The notes beneath the pieces were generated by a model. That model searched no databases. It worked only from the letters and a program-made list of their open reading frames with translations, and was not told where the DNA came from. From Halomarina oriensis (lineage in GTDB: Archaea > Halobacteriota > Halobacteria > Halobacteriales > Haloarculaceae): a DNA stretch of 64,000 nucleotides. Both the position numbers and the translations under genes were made by a program. The stretch lies in contig NZ_WSZK01000011.1 in NCBI RefSeq assembly GCF_009791395.1, positions 19,696 to 83,695 on the forward strand, given 5' to 3'. Each line of letters begins with the position of its first letter. The stretch's first letter is position 1. Shown piece by piece: positions 15,571-25,180 of the stretch.

Positions 15571-17016
15571 ATGACCGACGAGCTACCGTTCGAATCGGCG
15601 CGAGAACTGGCCGCACGGATGCGAGCGGGCGACCACTCCCCCGTCGAAGTGACCGAGGCGTATCTCGACCGCATCGCCGACCGGAACGACGACCTGAACG
15701 CGTATCTGACGGTCATCGACGACGAGGCTCGGGCGGCAGCGGTCGACGCGGAGCGGGCGGTTGAGCGCGGTGACGACCTCGGCCCGCTCCACGGCGTTCC
15801 GGTCGCGATTAAGGACCTCACCGCATTCAAGTCGGGCGTCCGGCACACCTTCGGCTGTCGAGCGTTCGGCGACAACGTCGCGGACCACACGACCACGTTC
15901 GTCCGCCGGTTGGAGGCTGCCGGAGCCATCGTTCTCGGGAAGACGAACACGCCGGAGTTCGGCCACCGCACGACGACCGACAACCTCCTCGCCGGACCGA
16001 CGTGCAACCCGTTTGACCCGACGTGCAACGCCGGCGGCTCCTCGGGAGGGAGCGCGGCGGCCGTCGCCGCCGGGTTGACCGCGCTAGGCCAGGGGGGCGA
16101 TGCCGGCGGCTCGGTTCGCACGCCGGCCGCGCTCTGTGGCGTCTACGGGTTGAAACCGACGGCCGGGCGGGTTCCACAGCCGACCCGCCCCGATGCGTTC
16201 CAGAACCATACCCCGTTTATCGACAAGGGCCCCATCACGCGGACGGTCGCCGACGCGGCACTCATGCTCGACGTGATGGCCGGACCGGACCCGCGCGACC
16301 CGTTCAGCCTCCCGGCGGCTGACGGGTCGTTCCTCGCGGCGACCGACCGGTCGGTCGAGGGTCTCGACGTGGCGTACTCCCCCGACCTAGGCGTCTTTCC
16401 CGTCTCGGCGGCGATCGAGCGGTGCGTCGAGCGGGCGACCGACGCGTTCGTGGACGCTGGGGCGACCGTCGAGTGCGTCGACGTTGAGTTCGGCCACGAC
16501 CTCGGAACGCTTCGTGACGGTGTTCGACTCCCACAGATGCATCTGCTCGCCGCGAAGGTCGCGCGGAACCTCGCCCCCTCGGGGGCCGACTTCCTTGACG
16601 CCTACGGCGAGGACGTCCCCGACACGTTCCGAGAGCGGGTCGAACGAGGGCGCGAGTACAGTGCGATGGACATGGCCAACGGCGAACTGCTCCGGACGGA
16701 CGTGCTCGACGCGGTCCTTGACGTGTTCGAGACGCACGACCTGCTGGTGACGCCGACGACCGCGGTGGCGTCGGTCCCGAACGGCGCGCTCGGTGCGACG
16801 TCCGTCGATGGCGAACCCGTCGACCCGACCTCGGACTGGGTGCTGACGTGGCCGTTCAACCTGACCGGCCACCCCGCGGCCTCGGTGCCCGCCGGAACCG
16901 TCGACGGGATGCCGGTCGGTATGCAGGTGGTCGCCCCACGATACGACGAGGCGACGGTCCTCGCCGCGAGCGCGGCGGTCGAACGCGAGCGGCCGTGGTC
17001 AGACCTGTACGGCTAA
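15571..17016 (+). CDS. Amidase signature (AS) family amidase
   Basis: A 481-residue amidase. The Ser-cisSer-Lys triad is intact: K81 (VAIKDL), S157 in the GGSSGGSAAAVA block and S181 (GGSVRTPAALCG). Length and layout fit AS-family enzymes that hydrolyse small carboxamides or remove acyl groups; substrate unknown. The ATG at 15571 matches the start of family similarity (ESARELAARMRAG) and the promoter spacing; the open frame upstream is non-conserved. It could release ammonia or an acid from an amidated sugar, consistent with other amide-cleaving enzymes here, but this is inference. Its stop overlaps that of the converging acetyltransferase by four bases. Confidence 0.92.
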   Translation: MTDELPFESARELAARMRAGDHSPVEVTEAYLDRIADRNDDLNAYLTVIDDEARAAAVDAERAVERGDDLGPLHGVPVAIKDLTAFKSGVRHTFGCRAFGDNVADHTTTFVRRLEAAGAIVLGKTNTPEFGHRTTTDNLLAGPTCNPFDPTCNAGGSSGGSAAAVAAGLTALGQGGDAGGSVRTPAALCGVYGLKPTAGRVPQPTRPDAFQNHTPFIDKGPITRTVADAALMLDVMAGPDPRDPFSLPAADGSFLAATDRSVEGLDVAYSPDLGVFPVSAAIERCVERATDAFVDAGATVECVDVEFGHDLGTLRDGVRLPQMHLLAAKVARNLAPSGADFLDAYGEDVPDTFRERVERGREYSAMDMANGELLRTDVLDAVLDVFETHDLLVTPTTAVASVPNGALGATSVDGEPVDPTSDWVLTWPFNLTGHPAASVPAGTVDGMPVGMQVVAPRYDEATVLAASAAVERERPWSDLYG

Positions 17017-17837
17017 CCGAGTTCGAACCCCGCCGCGGCGACCACCGTCTCGCCCATCAGCACCTCGGCCGGGTTGCCGTGGACCATCCGCGTCAGGTCG
17101 CGTTCGGGGCGGAGTCCATGTCCTCGAAAGGTTCCATCCATCGCTCCGTCGGCGAGGCTGTCGACGATGAGCGCGCCGAAGCGACTCGCGGCGGCGCTCA
17201 GCAGCGCCGCGCACGTCTCGCGGTCGGTCGCGACGAGCGGACCGAGTTGAGCGCGCTCGCGCCCCGGCCGGAGGACGGCGTAGCCGTTGAGCTCCGACCC
17301 CTGTCCGCGAACGAGACCGACGGCCCCCTCCTCCGCGAGTAACCGTGCGAGCAGGTCGCGCCGGTCGGTGCCGCACGCACGACGGTCGAACGCGGCGATC
17401 CGGTCGGAATCGTCGACCGGTTCGACGTCACCGGTTTCGGCGGTCGGTTCGACGGCACCACTCCACCGCACGATCGGAGCGACGTTCTCGAAGCCGTACT
17501 GTCGGTAGACGGTCCGGCCGTCGGCCGTCGCGTCCAGTCCGACTCGGAGTCCGTCGTCGAGGGCGTCGTCGAGCGCGCGTTCGAACATCGCGCTCCCGTA
17601 CCCCCGCCGACGGTGAGCCTCGTCGACGAGCACCATCCCGACCCAGCCGACCGCTCCGGCGTAGCTCACGACGGTCGCCGTCGCGACGAGATCGCCGTCA
17701 ACCCACCCGCCGTAACAGGCGTCGGGAGCGAGCGCGATGAGCCGTCGCCAGTCGGTCGCGGTCTGGTTCCAGTTCGCCTGCGTCGAGAGCCGGAGCGCCC
17801 CGTCGACGTCGGCGTCGGTGAGCAGTCGGATGTCCAT
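17013..17837 (-). CDS. GNAT family N-acetyltransferase
   Basis: A 274-residue acetyltransferase. The first 140 residues form a GNAT domain with the acetyl-CoA loop RRRGYGSAMFERAL (motif A, R/Q-x-x-G-x-G/A) and YRQYGFENV, the usual motif B end. A second, degenerate GNAT-like domain with a C-terminal beta-sheet follows (residues about 150-274), as in the YitH/HslX-type two-domain acetyltransferases. It transfers acetyl from acetyl-CoA to an amine; substrate unknown. It converges on the amidase with a four-base overlap and lies 54 bases from the exported lyase gene on the same strand. A link to the sugar pathway is not evident. Confidence 0.82.
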   Translation of the reverse strand: MDIRLLTDADVDGALRLSTQANWNQTATDWRRLIALAPDACYGGWVDGDLVATATVVSYAGAVGWVGMVLVDEAHRRRGYGSAMFERALDDALDDGLRVGLDATADGRTVYRQYGFENVAPIVRWSGAVEPTAETGDVEPVDDSDRIAAFDRRACGTDRRDLLARLLAEEGAVGLVRGQGSELNGYAVLRPGRERAQLGPLVATDRETCAALLSAAASRFGALIVDSLADGAMDGTFRGHGLRPERDLTRMVHGNPAEVLMGETVVAAAGFELG

Positions 17838-17891
17838 GGGTCACGTGGTACGCCGGGCGAAAAGAGGATTACGAGTACCCAGGGAGGGCGA

Positions 17892-20800
17892 TTACTTCGG
17901 CGGCTTGATGTCGACGTCGCTGTTGGCGGAGACCGTCCACGCCCCGTCGACGCGCCGGACCTGCACCGAACTTGGCAGGGTCGCGGTGTCACCGGCCTTC
18001 ACGTCTAGCACGCGGAAGGTGTCACCCTTCGAAAGGCCGGTCGTATCGGTCACCGTCAGGTCAGTGTAGGACGGCTCGGTGTTCTCGATGGTCGTCACGT
18101 CGCCGTCGCTCGTCGCCAGCTGCTTCCCGTCGAAGTACTCGTTGGCGTCGTCTTCCTCCTGTGGTCCCTCGGTGTGGGTGAACGGGAACTCCGTCGGCCC
18201 CATCGCCGTGTTCCCCTCGACGCTCGTGATGCTGCCCCGCGAGAGCGCGATGGTGAGTTCCTCAAGGACGACCCGGGACCCACCGTCGATGGATTCGACG
18301 CGCTCGATGCGGTACGGCGAGTTGTGCGAGTAGTCGGGGTGGTCGAGCAGCAGGTACTGACCCGCGAGCGCGTCGCCGGTTGGCAGGTCGGCGTCGATAT
18401 GGAGGCTCTCGCCTTCCTCGTCGACCGCGACGACCGACCCCTCGTGGGCTGCACTCGATCCCTCCACCATCATCGGCCGGCCGCCGCCGAACTTCACCAT
18501 GAGGCGGGTCCCGCCCTCCATGCGGGCGGTCCGTACCTCGCCGCTCCCGTCCGTGCGGACCATCGCGAAGGCGGCGTCGGTCTGCAGGAGGTCGCCGCCC
18601 CCGATGTTTGCCGTGAACTCCTCGCCGTTCGCCGACGAGAGGAAGTAGTCGACGCGCCCGTCGTCGAGCGTCACCTTCGCCGCCACCGGGTCGAACTGGC
18701 CGTCGGTGTCGCTCGTCTCGATGGACTCGACGGACGCGACCGGGAACGAGTCACCGACCGGCTCGATGACGCTCACGAACTGGGCGTCCCCGCCGTCGCG
18801 GGCGAGCAGATACTTGACCGACGTCTCGCTCGGGTCCTTCCCGACGAGTTCGACGAGCTTGTCCGGTCCGTTCGAGACGAGGATCTTACGGTCGTCGTCG
18901 GGGAGCATCGTCAGCCGCAGCGCGGCGGGTGGGCCGTCGTCCTCGACCGCCCAGGTCGCGCTCCAGGTCTCGTCGCCCGGGGCGCTCTGCGGTTGGCCAA
19001 GGAAGCCGTAGCCGTTGCCCGGCGGGACGACCGCCCGACTCTCGTCCTCATACCCCTCGACGTTGCCGTTGTCGCCGACCTTGTCGCCCCAGAAGTAGTC
19101 CGGGCTCGCCACGGAGCCCTCGGCGGGCTCGGAGAGGCCGAGACTCGTCGAGAAGTCGGTTCCCTTCCCGTGGAACGAGAAATCCGCCGACTCACCGCCC
19201 GCGACGCGGAACACGTCGAACAGGTACGAGGGGCCGTCGGCCACGTCGGCGCTGCTCTCATCGCTCCCCGACGATGCCGCGCCGGGCAGCGCGACGCTCA
19301 TCGAGTGGTCGCCGGGACCGACCGTGACGGTGACCGCGTCAACCAGCTCCTGTTCGCTGGCACGCTCGCGGTCGAAGCCCGATCCCGGCTTCGCGTAGCT
19401 CACCAGTGACAGCGTCTCCTCACAGCTCTCCCCGACACTGAGGCTGACCGAGGCGGTACCGCCGTCGACGGTGATGGCGTCGCTGTCGACGCAGTCCGTC
19501 ACACCGTTCCCGCCGTGGGCCGTGACCGAGTCGCCGTGGCCGTGAACGTACCGGACGAGCCGACCCTGGTCGCTGTAGAAGTCGTCTGGAGTCTCCCCCA
19601 ACTGCTCTTCTGGTTCGCCGGTGACGAGGTCGACCTGGTAGTGGCTGCTCGGGTCCCCGCCATCGCTGCCGCCGCCGCTAACCGCCCCGCTGTCGACGAG
19701 CGCGGTCAGCCGCCTGTACTCGTCGACGCCCTCGTCGCCATATGCGTCGGGATTCGACACCTCGCTGACGGTGTAGCCCTCCCGACTGGCGAACAGCTTG
19801 ACGCTCCCGCCATCGTCCTCGTTGGGCACCGAGGAAGTCTCGTTGACCACGGTCGTATGGTGGGCGACCGTCTGCAGCTGGAAGCTCTGTCGGAAGTCGT
19901 CTTTCGGCTTCTGGCCGGGGTCGAACGTGAGGTCGCGCCCCGCGCCGTATATCCACAGGCCGAGTTCGTCGTAATGGCCGTGGCTGAGCGTCGCGCCGTA
20001 CCGCAGCATCGCCCCACGGTCCGTTCCCGCGTCCGAGCGGTACATCGTCATCCCCTTGCCTTCGAGCAGTTCGGAGTCGCGCTGCTCGACGGTCAGGTCC
20101 GAGAGGTCGTACCCCTCGATGGAGCCATCGATGTTGAACAGTGGCCACATGTGTTCCTCGGTTCGGTACGCGCTGACGGGGAGGTCCAGCAGTTGGTCGT
20201 TGGGGTCGCCGCCGGCGATCTCGGCGAGCGTCTGGGCGTACTCGTTGCGGGTCGCTTCGTCGGCGGCCCGCGCATAGAATCGGAGGGTCGAACTGAAGTC
20301 GCCCCGAAGCGGTTCGGTGTCGACGCCGAGGTCGACCTGTGAGACGTCGCCGTAGTGCGGAATCCGACCGGCGACGCTCTGGCGACGCGGTCCTCTCACG
20401 TTCAGGTTGACGAATCGCGGTTCGTCGTAGAGGTTCACGCCATCGGGGTAGGCATCGTTGCTGAGGTAGTACGCGAGCCGTGCCCACTCCGCGAGCGACA
20501 CGGAGTACAGCGACGACGTCTCGAAGTACGAGCCGTCGCGGAACACCGTGTTTGCGAGGAAGTTCTGCAGCGACACCTGCCCGTCGAGCGCCCACTTGGC
20601 GTATCCCGCGTCAAGGCTCAACAGCGACGACGCGGCGACGAACCCCTTGTTGAAGTCGGCCGTCCCGTTGTGGTAGATGGCGGCGTAGTTCGCGTGTTCG
20701 AGGTTCTTCTCCGGCAGCCCGCCGTGCATGTCGCGCCACATCCAGTCGACCGACTCGACGACGACGTTCTCCGTGGCGTTCTTCTTGATCGTCACGTCGT

Positions 20801-21776
20801 CGTGGAGCTGCGAGGGTCGTTCGAGTTCGCCGCTGCCCCAGACGAGGTCCATCGCATTGACGAACTTCTGGACGATTCGGGAGTAGCTGTACATGTTCCG
20901 GTAGAGCACCGCCGGTTTCTGCTTCGGCTCGGTCTCGAACCACGGGTACGGTCCCCGGTCGACGACATAGTCGAACGAGGTGGGGACCGACTCGCCCAGT
21001 GCGTCGAGGATGGTCGCCACCACCTCGGCGTACTTCTGCTCCCGAGTGAGGACGTATGAGTACGCGTAGGCGTTGATCCAGCGTGCCCACGCCTTCGCGA
21101 CGAGGCCGTTGTACTTGGCGATGAACCAGAACGTCTGGGGTTCGTCGAGCTCCTCGGCGGCCGCCCAGTCGTCGGGCACCTCCTCGGGGTCGACCTCGAC
21201 GCCGCTCCCGTCGTCGTTCAGGTCGACGCCGTCGACCGTCCCCGGAAAGACGTTCCCGCTGTCGTCGACGACCTCTCCCGGTCGGTCCCAGCCTGCGAGT
21301 TTCAGCTCGGAGCCGTCGACGGGGCTCATCGACCCCTTCAGGAGGTTACCGCCGAACGGCATCGTGTAGTAGGACTGTCCATCGGGCGCGACGACGGGCC
21401 GTGCCGCGAACAGCTCCTCGCGGGACATCTCCTTGAACGGGTAGTCGGTGGTGAGGGCGACGACCTGTTCTTTCAGCCGCGCGCCCCATTCGGTGTTTTC
21501 GGCGTTGTCGCGGGCGACGGACACTTCGTCGGCCGCGTGGTAGACGCGCGGGTGTTCGAGCCCGTATTCGACCGAGTCGAGTGCCTGCTGTTTGGTGATG
21601 TCGGACTCCTCGACCGGAACGCCCGCCGACTGGGCGGCCACCGGTGTGTTCCACGAGCCGACGGCCCCGGCGGCACCCGCCGCGCCGAGGAACTTGGTGA
21701 ACCGTCGTCGTGTCAGGTCCGGCAGGACCGACCGCGATACCCCTCGCTGCCCGTGCGAATCGCTGTCTTGTGACAT
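17892..21776 (-). CDS. Tat-exported heparinase II/III-like polysaccharide lyase, 1294 residues
   Basis: A very large secreted protein. The N-terminus has a twin-arginine signal (TRRRFTKFLG at 22-31, hydrophobic stretch, likely cleavage after A48). Residues about 60-560 are predicted alpha-helical, consistent with the alpha/alpha-toroid of heparinase II/III lyases, with HGGLPEKNLEHANYAAIYHNG in the groove region (two adjacent segments). The central beta-sandwich begins near TLSHGHYDELGLWIYGAG, the family's His-rich site, followed by a long beta-rich C-terminal region. It would beta-eliminate uronic-acid polymers outside the cell. A TATA-like box at 21808-21818 supports ATG 21776. It is divergent from another exported protein; exact PL family uncertain. 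Confidence 0.85.
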   Translation of the reverse strand: MSQDSDSHGQRGVSRSVLPDLTRRRFTKFLGAAGAAGAVGSWNTPVAAQSAGVPVEESDITKQQALDSVEYGLEHPRVYHAADEVSVARDNAENTEWGARLKEQVVALTTDYPFKEMSREELFAARPVVAPDGQSYYTMPFGGNLLKGSMSPVDGSELKLAGWDRPGEVVDDSGNVFPGTVDGVDLNDDGSGVEVDPEEVPDDWAAAEELDEPQTFWFIAKYNGLVAKAWARWINAYAYSYVLTREQKYAEVVATILDALGESVPTSFDYVVDRGPYPWFETEPKQKPAVLYRNMYSYSRIVQKFVNAMDLVWGSGELERPSQLHDDVTIKKNATENVVVESVDWMWRDMHGGLPEKNLEHANYAAIYHNGTADFNKGFVAASSLLSLDAGYAKWALDGQVSLQNFLANTVFRDGSYFETSSLYSVSLAEWARLAYYLSNDAYPDGVNLYDEPRFVNLNVRGPRRQSVAGRIPHYGDVSQVDLGVDTEPLRGDFSSTLRFYARAADEATRNEYAQTLAEIAGGDPNDQLLDLPVSAYRTEEHMWPLFNIDGSIEGYDLSDLTVEQRDSELLEGKGMTMYRSDAGTDRGAMLRYGATLSHGHYDELGLWIYGAGRDLTFDPGQKPKDDFRQSFQLQTVAHHTTVVNETSSVPNEDDGGSVKLFASREGYTVSEVSNPDAYGDEGVDEYRRLTALVDSGAVSGGGSDGGDPSSHYQVDLVTGEPEEQLGETPDDFYSDQGRLVRYVHGHGDSVTAHGGNGVTDCVDSDAITVDGGTASVSLSVGESCEETLSLVSYAKPGSGFDRERASEQELVDAVTVTVGPGDHSMSVALPGAASSGSDESSADVADGPSYLFDVFRVAGGESADFSFHGKGTDFSTSLGLSEPAEGSVASPDYFWGDKVGDNGNVEGYEDESRAVVPPGNGYGFLGQPQSAPGDETWSATWAVEDDGPPAALRLTMLPDDDRKILVSNGPDKLVELVGKDPSETSVKYLLARDGGDAQFVSVIEPVGDSFPVASVESIETSDTDGQFDPVAAKVTLDDGRVDYFLSSANGEEFTANIGGGDLLQTDAAFAMVRTDGSGEVRTARMEGGTRLMVKFGGGRPMMVEGSSAAHEGSVVAVDEEGESLHIDADLPTGDALAGQYLLLDHPDYSHNSPYRIERVESIDGGSRVVLEELTIALSRGSITSVEGNTAMGPTEFPFTHTEGPQEEDDANEYFDGKQLATSDGDVTTIENTEPSYTDLTVTDTTGLSKGDTFRVLDVKAGDTATLPSSVQVRRVDGAWTVSANSDVDIKPPK

Positions 21777-21807
21777 GGGCTGTCGACTCGTTGATTGCTA
21801 TGCCGGG

Positions 21808-21818
21808 TTATAAATTTA
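21808..21818 (-). promoter_or_regulatory. TATA-like box for exported lyase
   Basis: AT-rich TTATAAATTTA, whose near edge is 32 bases upstream of the start codon at 21776; strongest TATA match in the window. Confidence 0.55.
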
Positions 21819-21909
21819 CCCCACAGTACGGCAAACTGTTAGTGATGTTGGCGTACAACGAAACCCTCGTCAACGGGTAATTCACAAGTTTCGTCGTTTT
21901 GGAGGCAAC

Positions 21910-21916
21910 ATTTATC
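21910..21916 (+). promoter_or_regulatory. TATA-like box for DMFase-like exported protein
   Basis: ATTTATC placed 28-34 bases before ATG 21944 and only 13 bases before the earlier in-frame ATG 21929, so it favours 21944 as the start. Confidence 0.5.
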
Positions 21917-21943
21917 AGGCGATAATCCATGAGAGTATCCGTC

Positions 21944-23554
21944 ATGGCAGATAGCCAGTCACCGGACGGCACAGCCGACGGCGTATCGGGTGAGAGTGAC
22001 AGGATGTTTCGGCGGGGGTACCTGAAGACGGCCGCCGGGATGGCGGCGGTCTCGGCCGGGGTCGCCGGGTTCTCCGGGACGGCAACAGCCAATCCCGTCA
22101 CCGCGGAGAACGGAAAGGACGGCGACGACGACTGGTTCCCGTCGCTGCCGGTTCGGTCGCGTCCGGAACGCATCACCCACCGGATCGACGGCTACACCTC
22201 GCAGACGAGCGTCGCGCCCGATGAGTCCGTCGAGTTCCACGTCAGCACCGACCCGGCTGCCCCCTACCGCATCGATATCTACCGGTTGGGCTGGTACGAC
22301 GGCGACGGTGGGCGACTTGTGGCGAGTACCGACGAATCCCAGGGCGAGGCCCGTCCGATTCCCGACCCGGGACCGCTCGGGAAAGTGGCGTGTGACTGGA
22401 CTATCACGGACACTGTCGAGACGACGAAACGGTGGACGACGGGGCTGTACTTCGCGAAGTTCGTCCTCACGGGTGGGGAGTTCGCAGGCGACTCGACGGC
22501 ACAGGCGTTCGCGGTTCGCCCCCGCGAGGACCGCGGTCGGACCTCGAAGCTGCTCGTCCAGTTGCCCAACGCCACGTCAGAGGCGTACAACGGCTGGGGT
22601 GGCAAGAGTCTCTACGGCTTCACGAGCACCGACGAGGAGACCGCTAGCGGGACTGACTCGGCGGATGTCGTCTCGTTCGACCGGCCGCGACAGACGCCCG
22701 ACCTCCACATGAGCTATGCCATCCACATGCTCCGGTTCCTCGAACGCGAGGGGTACGACGTCTCCTACGTCATGGACGACGACGTACACGAGAACCCGGG
22801 GATGCTGCAGGACCACGAACTCGTAATCAGTTCGGGCCACGACGAGTACTGGAGCATGGCACAGCGTGACGGGTTCGAGGCCGCCCGCGATGCCGGGACG
22901 AACGTCGCGTTCCTCGCGGCCAACACCGCGCTCTGGCAGATTCGATTCGAAGACGACGGACGAACCATCGTCGGCTACAAGGAGAACGTCGAGGACGACT
23001 CCTTAGCGGGCACGCAGGACGAAACTGACCTGTTTCGCGACCTGCCCGACCCGCGTCCCGAGTGTGAGTTGCTCGGCGTGATGGGGACCGGCGCGGGGCT
23101 GTACGCCGCGCCGAACTACACCGTCGTCGACGAGGCGCTTGACCACCCCTGGATGCGTGACACGGGCTTCGAGGCCGGCGACGAGGTCGTCGGCTGCATC
23201 GGCCACGAGTGGGACTTCGTCCACGACGGGTGTGATGTCCCCGGTGAGCTCACCACGTTCTTCCACTACGAGGCGGGGACGAGCGACACCGACCTCCTGC
23301 CGTTCGCTCCCGTCATCGACACCGACGCCGACGCCGTCTCCTATCAGGCACCCGGTGGCGGGTACGTGTTTTCGACCGGGTCGCTGGGCTACACCTGGCG
23401 GCTCGATCCCGACCCGACGTGGGCCAGCGAAATCTGGCCGCTCGTCCGTATCAAGGAGTACAAACCCGAGGTACTCACGCCCGACGAGCGACTCCAGGCG
23501 TTCACGAAGAACGTCCTCGACGACCTCCGGAAGCCCAACACGACAGTGAAGTGA
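21944..23554 (+). CDS. Tat-exported protein with N,N-dimethylformamidase beta-subunit-like domain
   Basis: A 536-residue exported protein. A Tat signal (FRRGYLKTAAG, R23-R24, cleavage near A49) is followed by an immunoglobulin-like N-terminal part and then a large domain resembling the C-terminal domain of the N,N-dimethylformamidase large subunit: NGWGGKSLYGF, RFLEREGYDVSYVMD, LVISSGHDEYWS, GTNVAFLAANTALWQIRFE and GGGYVFSTGSLGY. In such proteins this region resembles a glutamine-amidotransferase-like fold. An extracellular amide or ester hydrolase is possible but not shown. It is divergent from the exported lyase and shares a 168-base promoter region, so the two are probably co-expressed. 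Start set by promoter spacing. Confidence 0.8.
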   Translation: MADSQSPDGTADGVSGESDRMFRRGYLKTAAGMAAVSAGVAGFSGTATANPVTAENGKDGDDDWFPSLPVRSRPERITHRIDGYTSQTSVAPDESVEFHVSTDPAAPYRIDIYRLGWYDGDGGRLVASTDESQGEARPIPDPGPLGKVACDWTITDTVETTKRWTTGLYFAKFVLTGGEFAGDSTAQAFAVRPREDRGRTSKLLVQLPNATSEAYNGWGGKSLYGFTSTDEETASGTDSADVVSFDRPRQTPDLHMSYAIHMLRFLEREGYDVSYVMDDDVHENPGMLQDHELVISSGHDEYWSMAQRDGFEAARDAGTNVAFLAANTALWQIRFEDDGRTIVGYKENVEDDSLAGTQDETDLFRDLPDPRPECELLGVMGTGAGLYAAPNYTVVDEALDHPWMRDTGFEAGDEVVGCIGHEWDFVHDGCDVPGELTTFFHYEAGTSDTDLLPFAPVIDTDADAVSYQAPGGGYVFSTGSLGYTWRLDPDPTWASEIWPLVRIKEYKPEVLTPDERLQAFTKNVLDDLRKPNTTVK

Positions 23555-23601
23555 GGGCGGTCGAACCGGAGGGCCGCCGTCGACTCCCCTCCTCCCGAAC
23601 G

Positions 23602-23609
23602 TTCTTTTT
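23602..23609 (+). terminator. T-rich transcription terminator candidate
   Basis: A TTCTTTTT run 48 bases after the stop at 23554, typical of archaeal oligo-T termination; it separates this gene from the next one at 23664. Confidence 0.4.
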
Positions 23610-23663
23610 GGCGACAGTCGAAAGTGTTAGCATCATCCATGCCGAGCGGATACACGACCCACG

Positions 23664-25082
23664 ATGACACATGACAATCAGGGTTCGACAGCGGGACGCA
23701 TCGCCTCCAGACGGTCGGTCCTCCGGACGCTCGGTGCGGCGGGCGTCGCGGGCGTTGCGGTCGCGACGCGTTCGGGGTCGGCGACGGCTGCCCCCCGCGG
23801 CGGGTTCCAGTTCGACCGTGTGGTGAACATGCACGAGGCCGGCGCGGACCCGACCGGCGGCGAACCGGTCGACCCCATCGTCGACCGCTACACCGAGAGC
23901 GGGACGCTGCTCCTGTTCCCGCCGGGTGAGTACCGGCTGAACCAGTTCAACCCCGGCTTCGACACCGACCTGGAGAACTTCGGCATCAGAGGCGTCAACT
24001 CGAAGCAGGTGACGTTCGTTCCCCGCGAGGGACAGGGCTCGGACCGCTACGGAACGGGCTACGCCGACAAGCTGTTCATCAACCTCTGGGGGGTCAGGAA
24101 CCTCCTGTTGGGCGGGTTCACCGTCGACTGTACGGCGGAGAACACCGGCGGACGCACCCAACTGCTGGCCGACGACGGACTCGTCTTCCGTGACGTGACG
24201 TTCCGTGGCCGCCACGACGTCGACCGCGGGCCGTTGCTGTTCTGCGTCTTCGATGAGGACGGCGAGGGCGTCGTCGACCGGGCGCGTCTCCCCGATGGAT
24301 CGGTCGGTCCCGACCCGAACCCGGTCGGCGTCTTCGTGTTCCGTCCCCACGCGGGGACGCTGACGTTCCGAAACTGCCACGTCGAGGGGTTTCAGGACAA
24401 CGGCATCTACGCCTCCGCGCCCGACGACCCCGGCGTCATCGGCGTCGAGGGTGGGTACTACGCGAACAACAACGTCGCGGGCGTCCGCCTCGGCCAGTCC
24501 GAGAGCTACGTGAAGAACGCGACCATCGTCGTTGACGAGGTGCCCGACTTCTGGAACCGCGCGTTCAAGAACGTCAACATGCGTGGTATCTGGCAGAACG
24601 ACGGTGAAGGAATGTCGGTGAAGAACTGCGAGGTGGTGATGGCGACCGACGTCACCTCGCAGGGCGGCATCGTCAGCAGCAAACGCTCGGGCGGGTTCAC
24701 CGTCGAGAACACCACCGTCCGCACCGAGGCTCCCTACCGCTCGTTCGGTATCAGCGCCCGCCGCTCGCAGGGCGAGGACGGCTTCGGCAACCAGTTCGAG
24801 GACCTCTCGGTCACGCTCCGGAACGTCTCGACGACTGGCGATGCTCCCGACGCGGCGGCGGTCGACCTGCGCGGCCGCGACGGGAGTCTCGTCGAGAACG
24901 CCCGCATCCGACACTCGGGGACCGGTCGGGACGGGATTCGGTTGCTCGATTCGGACGCGACGGTCCGCAACGCGGTCATCGACGTGGCTGGCGAACCCAT
25001 CGTCGCCGAGGGAAGCGACGTCACCACACGGAACGTCCGCTACGACGACAACGGTCGGGGGCGCGGTCGAAGCGACCGGTAG
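23664..25082 (+). CDS. Tat-exported right-handed beta-helix protein
   Basis: A 472-residue secreted protein. A Tat signal (SRRSVLRTLG, R16-R17; cleavage near A43) precedes a pectate-lyase-3-like N-cap (GADPTGGEPVDPIV, then LLFPPGEYRL) and parallel beta-helix repeats rich in N-G-I-Y and V-N-N-A-type turns (FRNCHVEGFQDNGIYAS, VENTTVRTE, RIRHSGTGRDGIRLLDS). Such folds occur in pectate lyases, polygalacturonases and other polysaccharide-acting or polysaccharide-binding proteins. It is clearly paralogous to 36246-37742 (same N-cap and order). No catalytic residues can be assigned, so it may be a lyase, epimerase or binding protein. Confidence 0.82.
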   Translation: MTHDNQGSTAGRIASRRSVLRTLGAAGVAGVAVATRSGSATAAPRGGFQFDRVVNMHEAGADPTGGEPVDPIVDRYTESGTLLLFPPGEYRLNQFNPGFDTDLENFGIRGVNSKQVTFVPREGQGSDRYGTGYADKLFINLWGVRNLLLGGFTVDCTAENTGGRTQLLADDGLVFRDVTFRGRHDVDRGPLLFCVFDEDGEGVVDRARLPDGSVGPDPNPVGVFVFRPHAGTLTFRNCHVEGFQDNGIYASAPDDPGVIGVEGGYYANNNVAGVRLGQSESYVKNATIVVDEVPDFWNRAFKNVNMRGIWQNDGEGMSVKNCEVVMATDVTSQGGIVSSKRSGGFTVENTTVRTEAPYRSFGISARRSQGEDGFGNQFEDLSVTLRNVSTTGDAPDAAAVDLRGRDGSLVENARIRHSGTGRDGIRLLDSDATVRNAVIDVAGEPIVAEGSDVTTRNVRYDDNGRGRGRSDR

Positions 25083-25180
25083 TCGGTCGCCCCTCCCGGT
25101 CGCCTCCCGTCGACGAGTCCGGTTTCGCGACTGCCATCGCACACGTACAGCTATCCGTCTCGCGGTTGAGCATCGGGGTG

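Noticed and set aside
18174..20342. Long plus-strand open frames inside the giant lyase
   Set aside because: The minus-strand protein has signal peptide, lyase motif and good codon bias; the plus frames are antisense artefacts.
17892..21776. Lipoprotein (lipobox) signals on exported proteins
   Set aside because: No cysteine follows the hydrophobic segment in any of the Tat signals, so no lipid anchor is claimed.
23502..25142. A 546-codon open frame antisense to the beta-helix gene
   Set aside because: It mirrors the codons of the plus-strand gene, is arginine/valine rich in the manner of high-GC shadows and has no recognisable domain; the opposite strand has a Tat signal and a beta-helix.
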